Notes: a model not told the origin generated them from the letters alone. Positions 13,762 to 22,343 are shown, numbered from the stretch's first letter. The stretch is DNA of 35,077 nt from Clostridia bacterium (GCA_017456145.1 JAFTJZ010000056.1:1-35077); one strand, 5' to 3'. Made by a program: numbers and translations.

Positions 13762-15161
13762 ATGTCAAAGAATACATGAAGAACCACCTGTTGTATCTGG
13801 ACGGCGGTATGGGTACGCTGCTGCAAGCCGCAGGAATGGCGGCGGGAGAATTGCCCGAGCGCCGCAATTTAACGCATCCCGAAAACATTGTGGATATTCA
13901 CCGCGCGTATTATGATGCCGGCTCGAACGTAGTCAACACCAATACCTTTGGCGCCAATACGTTTAAGTATGAAGAGGATGAGCTGCAAGCTGTCATTCGA
14001 GCTGCAGTTTCTCTTGCTCGCCGCGCGGCCGCAGAGAGCTCGGGGGTGCAGGAAAAATTCGTCGCGCTGGACATCGGGCCTCTTGGACGATTGATCAAGC
14101 CGTACGGAACGCTGGATTTCGAAGATGCGGTTGAAGTCTTTGCCAAAACGGTTCGCATCGGTGTTTCCTGCGGTGTCGATATGATCACAATCGAGACCAT
14201 GAGCGACAGCCTTGAAACCAAAGCGGCTCTTCTCGCCACAAAAGAAAACAGTGATCTGCCGGTATTTGTGTCAAACGCGTACGGCGCTGACGGAAAGCTG
14301 ATGACGGGCGCCGATCCTATGGCAATGATTGCTATGCTGGAGGGGCTTGGTGCAGATGCGATCGGTATCAACTGTTCCCTTGGTCCCAAACAAATGCAAA
14401 GCGTCGTCAGATCTTATCTGGAATATGCCTCTGTTCCCGTTTTGGTCAAGCCGAATGCGGGCTTGCCTCGGGTAGAGGGAAACACCACGTATTATGACGT
14501 TACCCCTGCGGAATTTTCCGAGGTAATGCGGGATTTTGTACATAACGGTGCGCGCGTTGTCGGCGGTTGCTGCGGAACAACCCCCGCACATATCCTCGCA
14601 CTTCACGATGCAACAAAGAATGATGTACCCACACCCCTTGTCGCACCATGCGGAGCACTGATCAGCTCGTATAATCATGCTGTGGAGCTTGGAAAATCTC
14701 CTGTAAAGCTTGGTACAAGTCTGGATCCCGCAAATGCAGCAGTCAAAGCGGCACTGTCGGATGCCGATCTTGACAGCTTGGTCGATGAGGCGTTTGAGGA
14801 CGTTGCCTGCGGTGCTCGCATATTGCAGCTCAACGTCGCTCAGCCCGGGATCGATGAGACCGTGATGCTCCCGGCCGCACTGCGCGAGCTGCAATCGGTC
14901 ATCAATGTTCCTATCATGATCTGCAGCTCTGATCCCATCGCATTGGAAAAAGCACTGCGCATCTATAACGGCAAGGCAATGGTAAGGCTCGGTGATGCAG
15001 CAAAACTTTCTGCTCTTTTGGGTGTAGTAAAAAAGTACGGAGCCGTCGTTCTTTGTCCCTCGCAAGAAATGTATGATGTCTGTATTTCGGAGGCTGCCGC
15101 CTGTGGTCTCAATCCCGCAGATATCGTGCTTGCCGATAGCACGATCGAATATCTCGATTAA
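13758..15161 (+). CDS. Homocysteine S-methyltransferase with shortened pterin-binding-like domain
   Basis: Residues 1 to about 290 form a complete MetH-type homocysteine-binding barrel with YLDGGMGTLLQAAG, NTNTFGAN, the zinc cysteine of GINCSLGPKQM and the pair in VGGCCGTTPAHI. Residues about 310-467 resemble the start of the pterin-binding domain (ARILQLNVAQPGIDE, VPIMICSSDPIALEKALRIYNGK). However, the domain is short by some 90-100 residues. Its usual opening IGERIN reads KLGTSLDP, and the 'SVNG' after 'NGKP' is lost. No cobalamin-binding domain follows; the next gene is unrelated, and no frame beyond the stop continues the family. Clostridial MetH proteins are usually about 800 residues. 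A partner protein elsewhere would have to supply methyl-corrinoid. Confidence 0.88.
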   Translation: MNVKEYMKNHLLYLDGGMGTLLQAAGMAAGELPERRNLTHPENIVDIHRAYYDAGSNVVNTNTFGANTFKYEEDELQAVIRAAVSLARRAAAESSGVQEKFVALDIGPLGRLIKPYGTLDFEDAVEVFAKTVRIGVSCGVDMITIETMSDSLETKAALLATKENSDLPVFVSNAYGADGKLMTGADPMAMIAMLEGLGADAIGINCSLGPKQMQSVVRSYLEYASVPVLVKPNAGLPRVEGNTTYYDVTPAEFSEVMRDFVHNGARVVGGCCGTTPAHILALHDATKNDVPTPLVAPCGALISSYNHAVELGKSPVKLGTSLDPANAAVKAALSDADLDSLVDEAFEDVACGARILQLNVAQPGIDETVMLPAALRELQSVINVPIMICSSDPIALEKALRIYNGKAMVRLGDAAKLSALLGVVKKYGAVVLCPSQEMYDVCISEAAACGLNPADIVLADSTIEYLD

Positions 15162-15172
15162 GACAATACGAT

Positions 15173-15787
15173 ATGATGGATTCCATTTTATCCTACTTAC
15201 GGGAGCAATATTATCCGCAAGCCGTTATCGTTTACGGCTCTTATGCCGCAGGCACGCAAGAGGCGGGGAGCGATTTTGATGCTTTGGTCATCACCGATCG
15301 CGTCGATATGAAACTGCACGACACCTGCACAATTGGCGGTGTCCTGCTGGATGTTTTTGTCTACTCGCCGCGCTATCTGGATTCCTTGGATGATCTGTCT
15401 GAGATCATTCAGATAAGGGACGGCATCGTGGTAAACGATACCAACGGTTATGCATCACAGCTCCGTGCACGGGTGATGAAGTATATTCAATCTCAGCCTA
15501 AATTAACCGTCGCAGAAAAGAATGAGCTTTGCGTCTGGTGTAAAAAAATGGCACTTCGTGCAAAGAGGGAGGATGCCGAGGGGCTTTACCGCTGGCATTG
15601 GCTACTGACGGATAGCTTGAGCATCTATTGTGAATTGCGCGATGTTGAGTATCTCGGCCCCAAAAAAACATTGGCAAGGATGAGACTGCTGGATGCAGAT
15701 GGTTATACTCTATACCAATGCGCGCTGACGGATCGTCACGCTCTTGTCCTTTGGGTGGAGTATCTGTGTGCAGCGACTACAAACTAA
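15173..15787 (+). CDS. MNT-type nucleotidyltransferase domain protein
   Basis: A 204-residue protein with the polymerase-beta superfamily signature VYGSYAAGTQEAGSDFDALV at residues 19-38, where GS and the D-x-D pair bind nucleotide and metal. The downstream acidic residue probably lies in GVLLDVFVYS. The rest is helical, with a HEPN-like look, as in kanamycin nucleotidyltransferase-like and MNT antitoxin proteins. No separate HEPN toxin gene is adjacent, so an antitoxin role is not supported. The start is uncertain: ATG occurs at 15173 and 15176 with only a weak ribosome site. It follows the MetH-like gene by 11 nt and precedes the esterase gene by 15 nt, so it is probably co-transcribed. Confidence 0.78.
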   Translation: MMDSILSYLREQYYPQAVIVYGSYAAGTQEAGSDFDALVITDRVDMKLHDTCTIGGVLLDVFVYSPRYLDSLDDLSEIIQIRDGIVVNDTNGYASQLRARVMKYIQSQPKLTVAEKNELCVWCKKMALRAKREDAEGLYRWHWLLTDSLSIYCELRDVEYLGPKKTLARMRLLDADGYTLYQCALTDRHALVLWVEYLCAATTN

Positions 15788-15802
15788 AAAAGGAGTTATC
15801 TC

Positions 15803-17149
15803 ATGAATGTAACAAACAAACATATTCTTCTGCTGTTGATTTCCATGTTAGTCATCGCTGTAGTGGCGCTCGGATGCACAAATGACCCGGCCGATGCTGC
15901 GCAAAACGATGATCCTGCCGCGGAAGACGGAGAGACGAACGAGTTACCTGACCCCACGCCAACCTACAATACGGCTGAAATCTTCAAGGATGGGACAAGT
16001 GAGTACGTTTTGGTTTTTGACGGGAGTGATCCCGTATTGAGCGAATACGTCTATTCCTATATCGATGAATTGAGCAGCCGTTTCAATATTACACTGCGCG
16101 CGGAAAAGGCTGCTATGGTAGCACAGCCATACGAAAAAGAGATCATCGTCGGTGACGTTCGCGATATTTCCTCCGAGGTGCGCTCCCGCTTGCGGGATAC
16201 CGGAGATTTTGGTATCTTCCTTGTCGGAGATGACCTCATTCTTACTGCAACCGATTCTGCCAATTACGGATATCTGTTTGAGGTTCTGAAAAATCACAAG
16301 ACCTATCGGCCGAAAAACGGCTCTTTGACCTTCAGCGAGGAGAATAATCTGATCTACCACGATTCCGATCTTTCCGAGAAGAATTATGCTGAATATAAAA
16401 AGAGCTGCGTCGGACAGCTCTCTCAAGACCACGTAACCTCATTTTTTACGTATCATCAGACCGAGATGAGCAACGGTGACCGCATGGTGTACCGTCTGTA
16501 CGTTCCGTCCGATTATACCCCTGATAACGAGTATCCTCTCATGGTGTTGTTGCACGGTGCGGGTGAGCGGGGAGTTGACAATGAAAAGCAGCTGCTCTAC
16601 ATGACGCGACAGATGTTCAATCAAAAAAATTCACCTCTGACCGATGCGATTATCCTTGCACCGCAATGCCCTGCGGGGCAGCAATGGGTCGATACCCCTT
16701 GGGCCTCCGGCAACTACAGCACGGAGCAGGTCAAGGAGTCCACGGAGCTTGCTTGCGTCATGGATATTTTGGACGATCTGCGCTTTGATTACGCGATTGA
16801 TGAAAATCGCATTTATGCGGTGGGACTTTCCATGGGGGGCTTTGGCACTTGGGATCTGCTCATGCGGCACGGAGATATCTTTGCGGCGGGTGTGCCCATT
16901 TGCGGCGGCGCTGACCCCGAAATGGCTGAGGTGCTGGCGGATATCCCGATCTGGACCTTCCACGGCTCCGATGACACAACCGTACCCGTAGCGGGGACGC
17001 GGGAGATGGCACAAGCGCTTGAGGATGCGGGCAGCACCGTATTTACCTATGAAGAGCTGGAGGGAATGCAGCACGGCATCTGGAGTACCGTTGCCGATAG
17101 GACGGACGTCTTCTCCTGGCTGTTTGAGCAAAGGCTCTCCGACCGATAA
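15803..17149 (+). CDS. Esterase lipoprotein (alpha/beta hydrolase, PHB-depolymerase-like)
   Basis: A 448-residue secreted lipoprotein. Residues 1-23 form a signal with lipobox VALGC; the cysteine near residue 25 is the lipid anchor, followed by an acidic linker. Residues about 50-180 form a domain resembling the non-catalytic N-terminal domains of alpha-glucuronidases and hexosaminidases (EIIVGDV, GIFLVGDDLILTATDSANYGYLFEVL). Residues about 210-445 form an alpha/beta hydrolase of the dienelactone hydrolase or feruloyl-esterase-like type: oxyanion region VLLHGAGERG, nucleophile Ser in VGLSMGGFGT, Asp in FHGSDDTTVPV, His in GMQHGIWS. The likely role is removing acyl groups from glycans or plant polymers outside the membrane. 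AAAGGAG precedes the ATG. A strong terminator follows. Confidence 0.88.
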   Translation: MNVTNKHILLLLISMLVIAVVALGCTNDPADAAQNDDPAAEDGETNELPDPTPTYNTAEIFKDGTSEYVLVFDGSDPVLSEYVYSYIDELSSRFNITLRAEKAAMVAQPYEKEIIVGDVRDISSEVRSRLRDTGDFGIFLVGDDLILTATDSANYGYLFEVLKNHKTYRPKNGSLTFSEENNLIYHDSDLSEKNYAEYKKSCVGQLSQDHVTSFFTYHQTEMSNGDRMVYRLYVPSDYTPDNEYPLMVLLHGAGERGVDNEKQLLYMTRQMFNQKNSPLTDAIILAPQCPAGQQWVDTPWASGNYSTEQVKESTELACVMDILDDLRFDYAIDENRIYAVGLSMGGFGTWDLLMRHGDIFAAGVPICGGADPEMAEVLADIPIWTFHGSDDTTVPVAGTREMAQALEDAGSTVFTYEELEGMQHGIWSTVADRTDVFSWLFEQRLSDR

Positions 17150-17156
17150 CTATACC

Positions 17157-17193
17157 AACGGGAACGCGCCACTGCGGTGCGTTCCCGTTTTTT
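17157..17193 (+). terminator. Terminator after the esterase gene
   Basis: An 11-bp perfect stem, AACGGGAACGC (17157-17167) with GCGTTCCCGTT (17179-17189), and a run of T to 17193. Confidence 0.92.
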
Positions 17194-17203
17194 AGTATGG
17201 TGA

Positions 17204-17860
17204 TCAATCAAGCAGCTCTTCAAAGGATATAATCGCAACATCTGCGATCGTTTTGATCTCCTCCCAATCGGCAGCCGAGGTCTCGTCATATACGGCGACC
17301 GTGCGCAGGCCCGCCTCCTTTGCGGTGCGCAGTGCGACAATATTGTCGTCAAAAAAGACGCACGTGCTGATGCTTTGATTGAGCAGCGCTGCCGTTGCAT
17401 GATAGATCTCTGTCTGTGCCTTTGAGAGTCCCATTTCATCACAGCTGCGAGTAAAGGCAAAATACGCGGTCAAACCGTTTCTCGCAAGGCAAGGAGTGAT
17501 CATTTCCCGAGGGCTGGCGGTCAGCACGCACATTGGGATCCCTTTCTCTCGCAGCTGCGTAAGATAAGAGGGAACACCGCTTTTGGGAATGATGCGGTTA
17601 GAATACGCATCCAGTGCGTATGCGCGCATTCCTGCAAGGATCTGCTCCGTCGTTTTTTTGAGTCCCAGCGTTTGAAAATAAGCGGCTGCTTTGACGTCTC
17701 CCATCGGTGTAATGCGTCGAATGATGCCAGCGGGATATGGGATACTTGCCTCATCCAGCTGATACAGCATTTTTCGGCACCAATCCGGCATAGAATCCAT
17801 CAGAGTACCGTCAAAATCGAAAATCGCAGCGCTCATTCCTTGGAAAATTTCATGTTTCAT
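17204..17860 (-). CDS. HAD-superfamily phosphatase (second of a tandem pair)
   Basis: A 218-residue haloacid-dehalogenase-type hydrolase. Motif I is IFDFDGTLMDSM at residues 13-24, motif II lies in CVLTASPREM, the motif III lysine in GLSKAQTEIY, and motif IV is VFFDDN. A helical cap sits between motifs I and II, as in beta-phosphoglucomutase and phosphoglycolate phosphatase relatives. The substrate is not readable from sequence. Its start overlaps the stop of the upstream HAD gene by 4 nt (17857-17860), and the two proteins share architecture and the endings GVYDS/AVYDE plus APTW/AADW, so they are diverged duplicates. Cytoplasmic. Confidence 0.88.
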   Translation of the reverse strand: MKHEIFQGMSAAIFDFDGTLMDSMPDWCRKMLYQLDEASIPYPAGIIRRITPMGDVKAAAYFQTLGLKKTTEQILAGMRAYALDAYSNRIIPKSGVPSYLTQLREKGIPMCVLTASPREMITPCLARNGLTAYFAFTRSCDEMGLSKAQTEIYHATAALLNQSISTCVFFDDNIVALRTAKEAGLRTVAVYDETSAADWEEIKTIADVAIISFEELLD

Positions 17861-18528
17861 TGGTTATCCTCCCGCAAGATCAGTTGATCAAGACTTTCGA
17901 TGCAAAGATCGGCGCATTGCTGCATCTGCCCCCATGTCGGCGCACCTATGCTGTCATATACGCCGACGGTAGTAATCCCGGCAGCCCGAGCCCCATTGAT
18001 ATTTCCATAAAAATCATCGATAAAAACGGCATCCTCAGCGGAAATTCCAAGATTTTTCAGTGCCATTTGATACGGTTCGGATGTGCTCTTATTGACGGCG
18101 TATTCGCCGCAAGGCAGGATGATATGAAAATATCCGGTAAGTCCAAGACGAGACAGGCAGGGCAGCATACGCGCAAGCGTGGATGCCGATACAATGCCCA
18201 ACTTGACGTTGGCGCTGCGCAGCTCGTCCAAAAGCTCCTTGGCACCGCGCTTGAGAGGAATGCTTTTCTCATATTCCTCCTGTGCCATGCGATCGTGAAA
18301 TTCGCGTATCGACTTTACCGTGCCCGGACAACCAAGCTCCAGAAATACGGCGGCGGTTTCATCCTCGTTGAGTGGGATCAGCCGTTCGGATAGGCCATCG
18401 GGGATTTCGATCCCGTGCATTTGTAGTAAGCGACGATCCAAGGATTCCCACATCCCCATAGAATCGACCAGTGTACCGTCAAAATCAAGCAATACCAATT
18501 TTTTTCTTTGCAATATCGGATGCAGCAT
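17857..18528 (-). CDS. HAD-superfamily phosphatase (first of a tandem pair)
   Basis: A 223-residue haloacid-dehalogenase-type hydrolase with motif I LLDFDGTLVDSMGMW, motif II in GIVSASTLARM, the motif III lysine in VNKSTSEPYQ, and motif IV VFIDDFYGN, plus a helical cap. The start at 18528 is preferred because AAGGAG lies about 8 nt upstream; the frame is open back to a TTG at 18552 with no ribosome site. The stop overlaps the start of its paralogue as ATGA. No clear promoter is seen directly upstream, and no convincing terminator separates it from the ligase gene, so it may be read from the T-box operon. Confidence 0.88.
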   Translation of the reverse strand: MLHPILQRKKLVLLDFDGTLVDSMGMWESLDRRLLQMHGIEIPDGLSERLIPLNEDETAAVFLELGCPGTVKSIREFHDRMAQEEYEKSIPLKRGAKELLDELRSANVKLGIVSASTLARMLPCLSRLGLTGYFHIILPCGEYAVNKSTSEPYQMALKNLGISAEDAVFIDDFYGNINGARAAGITTVGVYDSIGAPTWGQMQQCADLCIESLDQLILREDNQ

Positions 18529-18548
18529 ACGTTTCACTCCTTGTACGA

Positions 18549-18713
18549 TCAATCGATGAATTCAAAATATTTCGCATTTTCGGCGATGCAGGTCTTCCGA
18601 GCACGGGCAGCCTTCATCTCCTGACGGATTGCATATCGCTTTCCCACAAAAAACATATACGGAAACAAGGGAGAGACTGTCGTATTGGCATCCTCTCCCT
18701 CGTTTTTGATCAA
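18549..18713 (-). other. 54-codon open frame continuing in frame after the ligase stop
   Basis: Directly after the TAA of the ligase gene, the same frame stays open for 54 codons to a TGA at 18549. The predicted residues look protein-like (VSPLFPYMFFVGKRYAIRQE, then KAARARKTCIAENAKYFEFI). An ATG at 18656 would give 35 residues, but no ribosome site precedes it. An inverted repeat (AGGGAGAG 18668-18675 with CTCTCCCT 18693-18700) lies inside. It could be a remnant of a lost gene, a small gene with a non-canonical start, or chance. Confidence 0.3.
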
Positions 18714-20348
18714 TTAAATTTCATTTTGCTGTGCGACCAGACTACCGCCGCAATAGATCTCACGCAGCTTTGGCTTTTCGATCTTGCCCGTGGGATTGCG
18801 GGGGACCTCGGCGAAGATGATCTTTCTCGGACGCTTGTAACGGGGCATATCCATACAGAAGGCGTTGACCTCATCCTCCGTCAGGGACATATCCTCTTTG
18901 ACCGAGATAATGGCGGCCGTTGCCTCACCGAGACGCGCATCCGGAACACCGATAACCGCAACGTCCTTAATCGCGGGATGGCGACGCAGATGATTTTCAA
19001 TCTGAACGGGATAAATATTCTCACCGCCGGAGATAATTACGTCCTTCTTACGGTCAACCAGATAGATAAAGCCGTCTTCGTCTTCGTTCGCCATATCTCC
19101 GGTGAACAGCCACCCGTCATGTAAGACCTCAGCGGTTGCTTTCTCATCCTTGTAATAGGCAAGCATGACGCCGTCACCCTTGACCGCCAGCTCTCCGACC
19201 TCACCGCGAGCAACCAATTTCCCGTCTTCATCAACGATCTTGGTCTGCCAGCCGTATCCGGCCTTGCCGATAGCACCGACCTTGTGGATATTTTCCACGC
19301 CCAAATGGACACAGCCGGGGCCAATGGATTCGCTCAGACCGTAATTGGTATCATACTCATGCTTTGGGAAGACGGACTTCCATCGTTTGATCATGCTGGG
19401 AGGAACCGGCTGGGCACCAATATGCATCAATCTCCAGCAATCGAGTCGATAATCCTCCAGCTTGATCGCGCCGCTGTCAATGGAGTCAAGAATATCCTGC
19501 GCCCACGGAACCAGTAACCATACAATGGTGCATTGCTCCTCGGAAACCGTGTGCAGAATCCATTCGGGCTTGACGCCCTTGAGAATGACCGCGCGTCCAC
19601 CGACCAAAAAGCTGCCGAACCAGTGCATCTTTGCTCCCGTGTGATAGAAGGGAGGGATGCATAAGAAAACATCGTCGTGGGTCTGGGAATGGTGGTTTTG
19701 TTCGGTGATCGCTGCCTGCATCAAGGCTTTGTGCGCATGAATAATCGCCTTGGGGAACCCGGTCGTGCCCGAGGAGAAATAAATAGCAGCCAGATCGTCA
19801 TCCGTCAGTTTGATCTCGGGGGCATGAGACGAGCAGTAAGTAACCAGCTTATCGTAGCTTTCGGAGAAAGTCGGACAGTCCTCGCCGACGTAAAAGAGCG
19901 TCTTTACATTGGGAATACGCTCGCAGATTTCTTCCACGCGGCCGACAAATTCGGGCCCGAAGACCATCATTGAGACGTCGGCAAGGTCGACACAATATTT
20001 AATCTCCTCAGCGGTATAGCGATAGTTCAGCGGAACCGCCAAGGCACCCGTTTTCAGAATACCGAAATAGATCGGCAGCCACTCCAGGCAGTTCATCAGA
20101 AGGATGGCGATCTTGTCACCCTTTTTGACACCGCGCGTCAAAAGAAGATTGGCAAAGCGATTAGCTTTTTTGTCAAATTCGCTCCACGTCATCTCATAAC
20201 GGGTCTCACTGGCCGTGCCGGGCTCGATGAGGGCGTAGTTTTTCCAAGTTACGCGAGACTTTTCCTCGCTGATTGGCGTAATTTCGACCAGCGCGACCTC
20301 GTCACGGTATTCGGCTGCGTTTCTTACCAGTATTTCTGTAATGGGCAT
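18714..20348 (-). CDS. Acyl-CoA synthetase / AMP-dependent CoA ligase
   Basis: A 544-residue class I adenylate-forming enzyme that activates a carboxylic acid with ATP and joins it to CoA. The phosphate-binding motif is YFSSGTTGFPKAI (near residues 190-202); NYGLSESIGPG, WLFTGDMANEDEDGFIYLVDR and KKDVIISGGENIYP follow. The C-terminal lysine motif is PRNPTGKIEKPKLR. The family includes long-chain and cyclic or aromatic acid ligases; the substrate cannot be fixed. It lies 5 nt after the symporter gene and so is under the T-box leader, which suggests the imported compound is its substrate. The normal family C-terminus ends about where this one does (SLVAQQNEI). Cytoplasmic. Confidence 0.93.
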   Translation of the reverse strand: MPITEILVRNAAEYRDEVALVEITPISEEKSRVTWKNYALIEPGTASETRYEMTWSEFDKKANRFANLLLTRGVKKGDKIAILLMNCLEWLPIYFGILKTGALAVPLNYRYTAEEIKYCVDLADVSMMVFGPEFVGRVEEICERIPNVKTLFYVGEDCPTFSESYDKLVTYCSSHAPEIKLTDDDLAAIYFSSGTTGFPKAIIHAHKALMQAAITEQNHHSQTHDDVFLCIPPFYHTGAKMHWFGSFLVGGRAVILKGVKPEWILHTVSEEQCTIVWLLVPWAQDILDSIDSGAIKLEDYRLDCWRLMHIGAQPVPPSMIKRWKSVFPKHEYDTNYGLSESIGPGCVHLGVENIHKVGAIGKAGYGWQTKIVDEDGKLVARGEVGELAVKGDGVMLAYYKDEKATAEVLHDGWLFTGDMANEDEDGFIYLVDRKKDVIISGGENIYPVQIENHLRRHPAIKDVAVIGVPDARLGEATAAIISVKEDMSLTEDEVNAFCMDMPRYKRPRKIIFAEVPRNPTGKIEKPKLREIYCGGSLVAQQNEI

Positions 20349-20353
20349 GGTGA

Positions 20354-21901
20354 TTAGTTCTCCTTGGTTTCAAAAATGTGATTGATGTGCTCTTGATCGA
20401 ATTTCTTGGTGAAAAGGCTGACGACGGGAACAACGATCATAGAGACTGCCATAGCGGCGACACCCATCTCGGGAGACTTTGCCGCTGCTGCGGAAAAGCC
20501 GGAATTCAGTGTAATAACAAGTGTGGTGATACCAACGGTCAAAAGACCTGCGATCATACCGGAATAAGCACCGATCTTGGTGATCTTCTTGGAGAAAAGA
20601 CCCCAGATGTACGGACCGATAAAGCAGCCGGAAACCACGCCCCAAGAGAAGGACATCAGGCTGACAATGATCGGGATATTCTGCGTTGCAAAGATAAACG
20701 AGCAAGCAACGAATACAAGGCAAAGCAAACGCGTGAGCAGCATCTGCGTTTCGGGCTTGGTCTCCTTCTTTCTGACCGTGGGAATCAGGTCTACGGCAAC
20801 AGCGGAGGCGGAGGTCAGGACGACGGCCTCAAGCGTAGACATGGATGCGGAGAGAAGAAGGATCATGATGATAGCGAGCAGAATGATACCGAGCGTACCA
20901 TTACCAAGAACCTCCATAAGTACGGTGGGGATGACGGCATCGACACCACCCTCGGGGAGCTGACCGCCGAGAATGAGTCTTGAGGTGCTACCGATCAGGT
21001 AAGCGCCGCAGCCGATGATCAGGCAGAACAACGTGGAGATGATCGTTCCGCGCTTGATGGCAGCTTTATCCTTAATGGCGTAGAACTTACCGATCATCTG
21101 CGGAAGTCCCCAAGTACCAAAGCTGGTCAGCATAATGTTGACGCAGAGGAACTTGAACGAGGAGCCGCCGAAGATGCTTGTAAGATCGATGCCCTTTTCT
21201 GCAAGCTCGACGCTGTTTGCATCCTGATAAGCACGCAGATTTTCAATAAATCCGCCAAGGCCGCCGACGTTGTCGTGACCAAGAACCGCAGCGATCAGGC
21301 ATACAACACCGACGATCATGATAATACCCTGAACCAGATCGGTATAAGCGGTTGCCACATAACCGCCTACAACAAGATATACGGCAGTCAGGCAGGCGAT
21401 GATCAGCATCCAGACCCAGGTCTCAACACCGGGGAAAACTGTGCTGAACAGGGAGCCCAGACCCTTATAAACAGCAGCAGAGTAGGGAACGAGGAATATA
21501 AAGATGATCACGGCGGCAAGGATCTTCATGCCCTTGGAATCGTATCTTTTTTGGAAATACTCGGGCATTGTTTTTGCCTGCAGCTGCTTGGTCATTTTTC
21601 TGGTGCGATTTGCAAACAAAATCCACGAGAGAAGACATCCGAGAACTGCATTTCCGATACCGATCCAAATGCTACCGATACCGATGTTCCAACCATGCTG
21701 GCCGGCGTAACCGACGAAAACGACGGCAGAGAAGTAGGTCGTACCGTAGGCAAAGGCGGTGACCCAAGCACCGATGTTACGGCCGCCGATCAGAAATCCG
21801 TCAAGCGTTTTGGACTTGCCGTAGCTGATACAGCCGATCAGTGCCATCGCAGCTGCGTAAATACAGAGAGCGATGATGGTGTAAAGTTGTGCGTCATTCA
21901 T
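20354..21901 (-). CDS. Sodium:solute symporter (SSS family)
   Basis: A 515-residue integral membrane protein with about 13 hydrophobic segments, the first at residues 6-26. SSS-family features are DGFLIGGRNIGAWVTAFAYG, TTYFSAVVFVGYAGQHG, YTDLVQGIIMIVGV, and SASMSTLEAVVLTSASAVAVDL, which matches the conserved region contributing Na+ ligands. The family imports proline, pantothenate, acetate, sugars or aromatic acids with sodium; the substrate is not readable. AAGGAGG lies 10 nt before the ATG. The gene is the first behind a T-box leader with a UAC specifier, so its expression should rise when charged tRNA-Tyr is low. The ligase gene follows 5 nt later. Confidence 0.93.
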   Translation of the reverse strand: MNDAQLYTIIALCIYAAAMALIGCISYGKSKTLDGFLIGGRNIGAWVTAFAYGTTYFSAVVFVGYAGQHGWNIGIGSIWIGIGNAVLGCLLSWILFANRTRKMTKQLQAKTMPEYFQKRYDSKGMKILAAVIIFIFLVPYSAAVYKGLGSLFSTVFPGVETWVWMLIIACLTAVYLVVGGYVATAYTDLVQGIIMIVGVVCLIAAVLGHDNVGGLGGFIENLRAYQDANSVELAEKGIDLTSIFGGSSFKFLCVNIMLTSFGTWGLPQMIGKFYAIKDKAAIKRGTIISTLFCLIIGCGAYLIGSTSRLILGGQLPEGGVDAVIPTVLMEVLGNGTLGIILLAIIMILLLSASMSTLEAVVLTSASAVAVDLIPTVRKKETKPETQMLLTRLLCLVFVACSFIFATQNIPIIVSLMSFSWGVVSGCFIGPYIWGLFSKKITKIGAYSGMIAGLLTVGITTLVITLNSGFSAAAAKSPEMGVAAMAVSMIVVPVVSLFTKKFDQEHINHIFETKEN

Positions 21902-21953
21902 GTGTTTTTTTCCTCCTTGAATCCGGTATACGGAGGAAAACCGTTTTTACGGT

Positions 21954-22281
21954 AAAAAAACACGCCCTCCGTATTCCTTTTGAAATACAGAGGACGATTT
22001 CAAATCGTGTTACCACCTCATTTTACCGTTCTCTCACGGGAACGGCCTCGTCGGGTACGGGGCGTATGCAAATGAGCACGCCGGATACCTCTGTGCTGTC
22101 ACGGGCACACCCGGCGCTACCTAATAGTTTCCGTTCGTACGCAACGGAATCGTTCAGCGCGCAGCTCTCGAAATGTATTCAAAGCAGGAATGCTGCTGCC
22201 TCACACCGCCCGACAGCTCTCTGCGCGTCACTCTCCGCTTTTACTCCTTTTCGGTCATCGCCTTTGTTACCGTATTCGGTT
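21954..22281 (-). promoter_or_regulatory. T-box riboswitch, specifier UAC (tyrosine)
   Basis: This leader fills the 442-bp gap upstream of the symporter. Stem I carries an AGTA bulge (GGAGTAAAAG), the AGAGAGCTG plus GGTGTGAGGCAGC distal elements, and GAATACA in the specifier position. TAC, tyrosine, follows the conserved GAA at 22177-22175. The T-box TGGTAACACG lies at 22015-22006. The intrinsic terminator pairs CGTCCTCTGTATT (21996-21984) with AATACGGAGGGCG, followed by seven T (21960-21954). Uncharged tRNA-Tyr should bind the specifier and the T-box bulge and favour the antiterminator, opening transcription of the symporter and ligase genes. Confidence 0.88.
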
Positions 22282-22287
22282 GCTGAT

Positions 22288-22316
22288 ATTGTATCAAATT
22301 TCGACGCATTTGTCAA
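22288..22316 (-). promoter_or_regulatory. SigmaA promoter of the T-box operon
   Basis: On the minus strand consensus TTGACA (22316-22311), 17-nt spacer and TACAAT (22293-22288) with extended -10 TGA. The predicted leader is about 380 nt. Confidence 0.9.
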
Positions 22317-22343
22317 TAGATATCGAAAAAAAAGTTAAATTTT

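Noticed and set aside
15173-15787. MNT antitoxin of a HEPN/MNT toxin-antitoxin pair
   Set aside because: No separate HEPN-domain gene is adjacent; the gene sits in an operon between metabolic genes.
18668-18700. Terminator after the CoA ligase
   Set aside because: The 8-bp inverted repeat has a 17-nt loop and lacks a good T run on the minus strand, so it is too weak to call.
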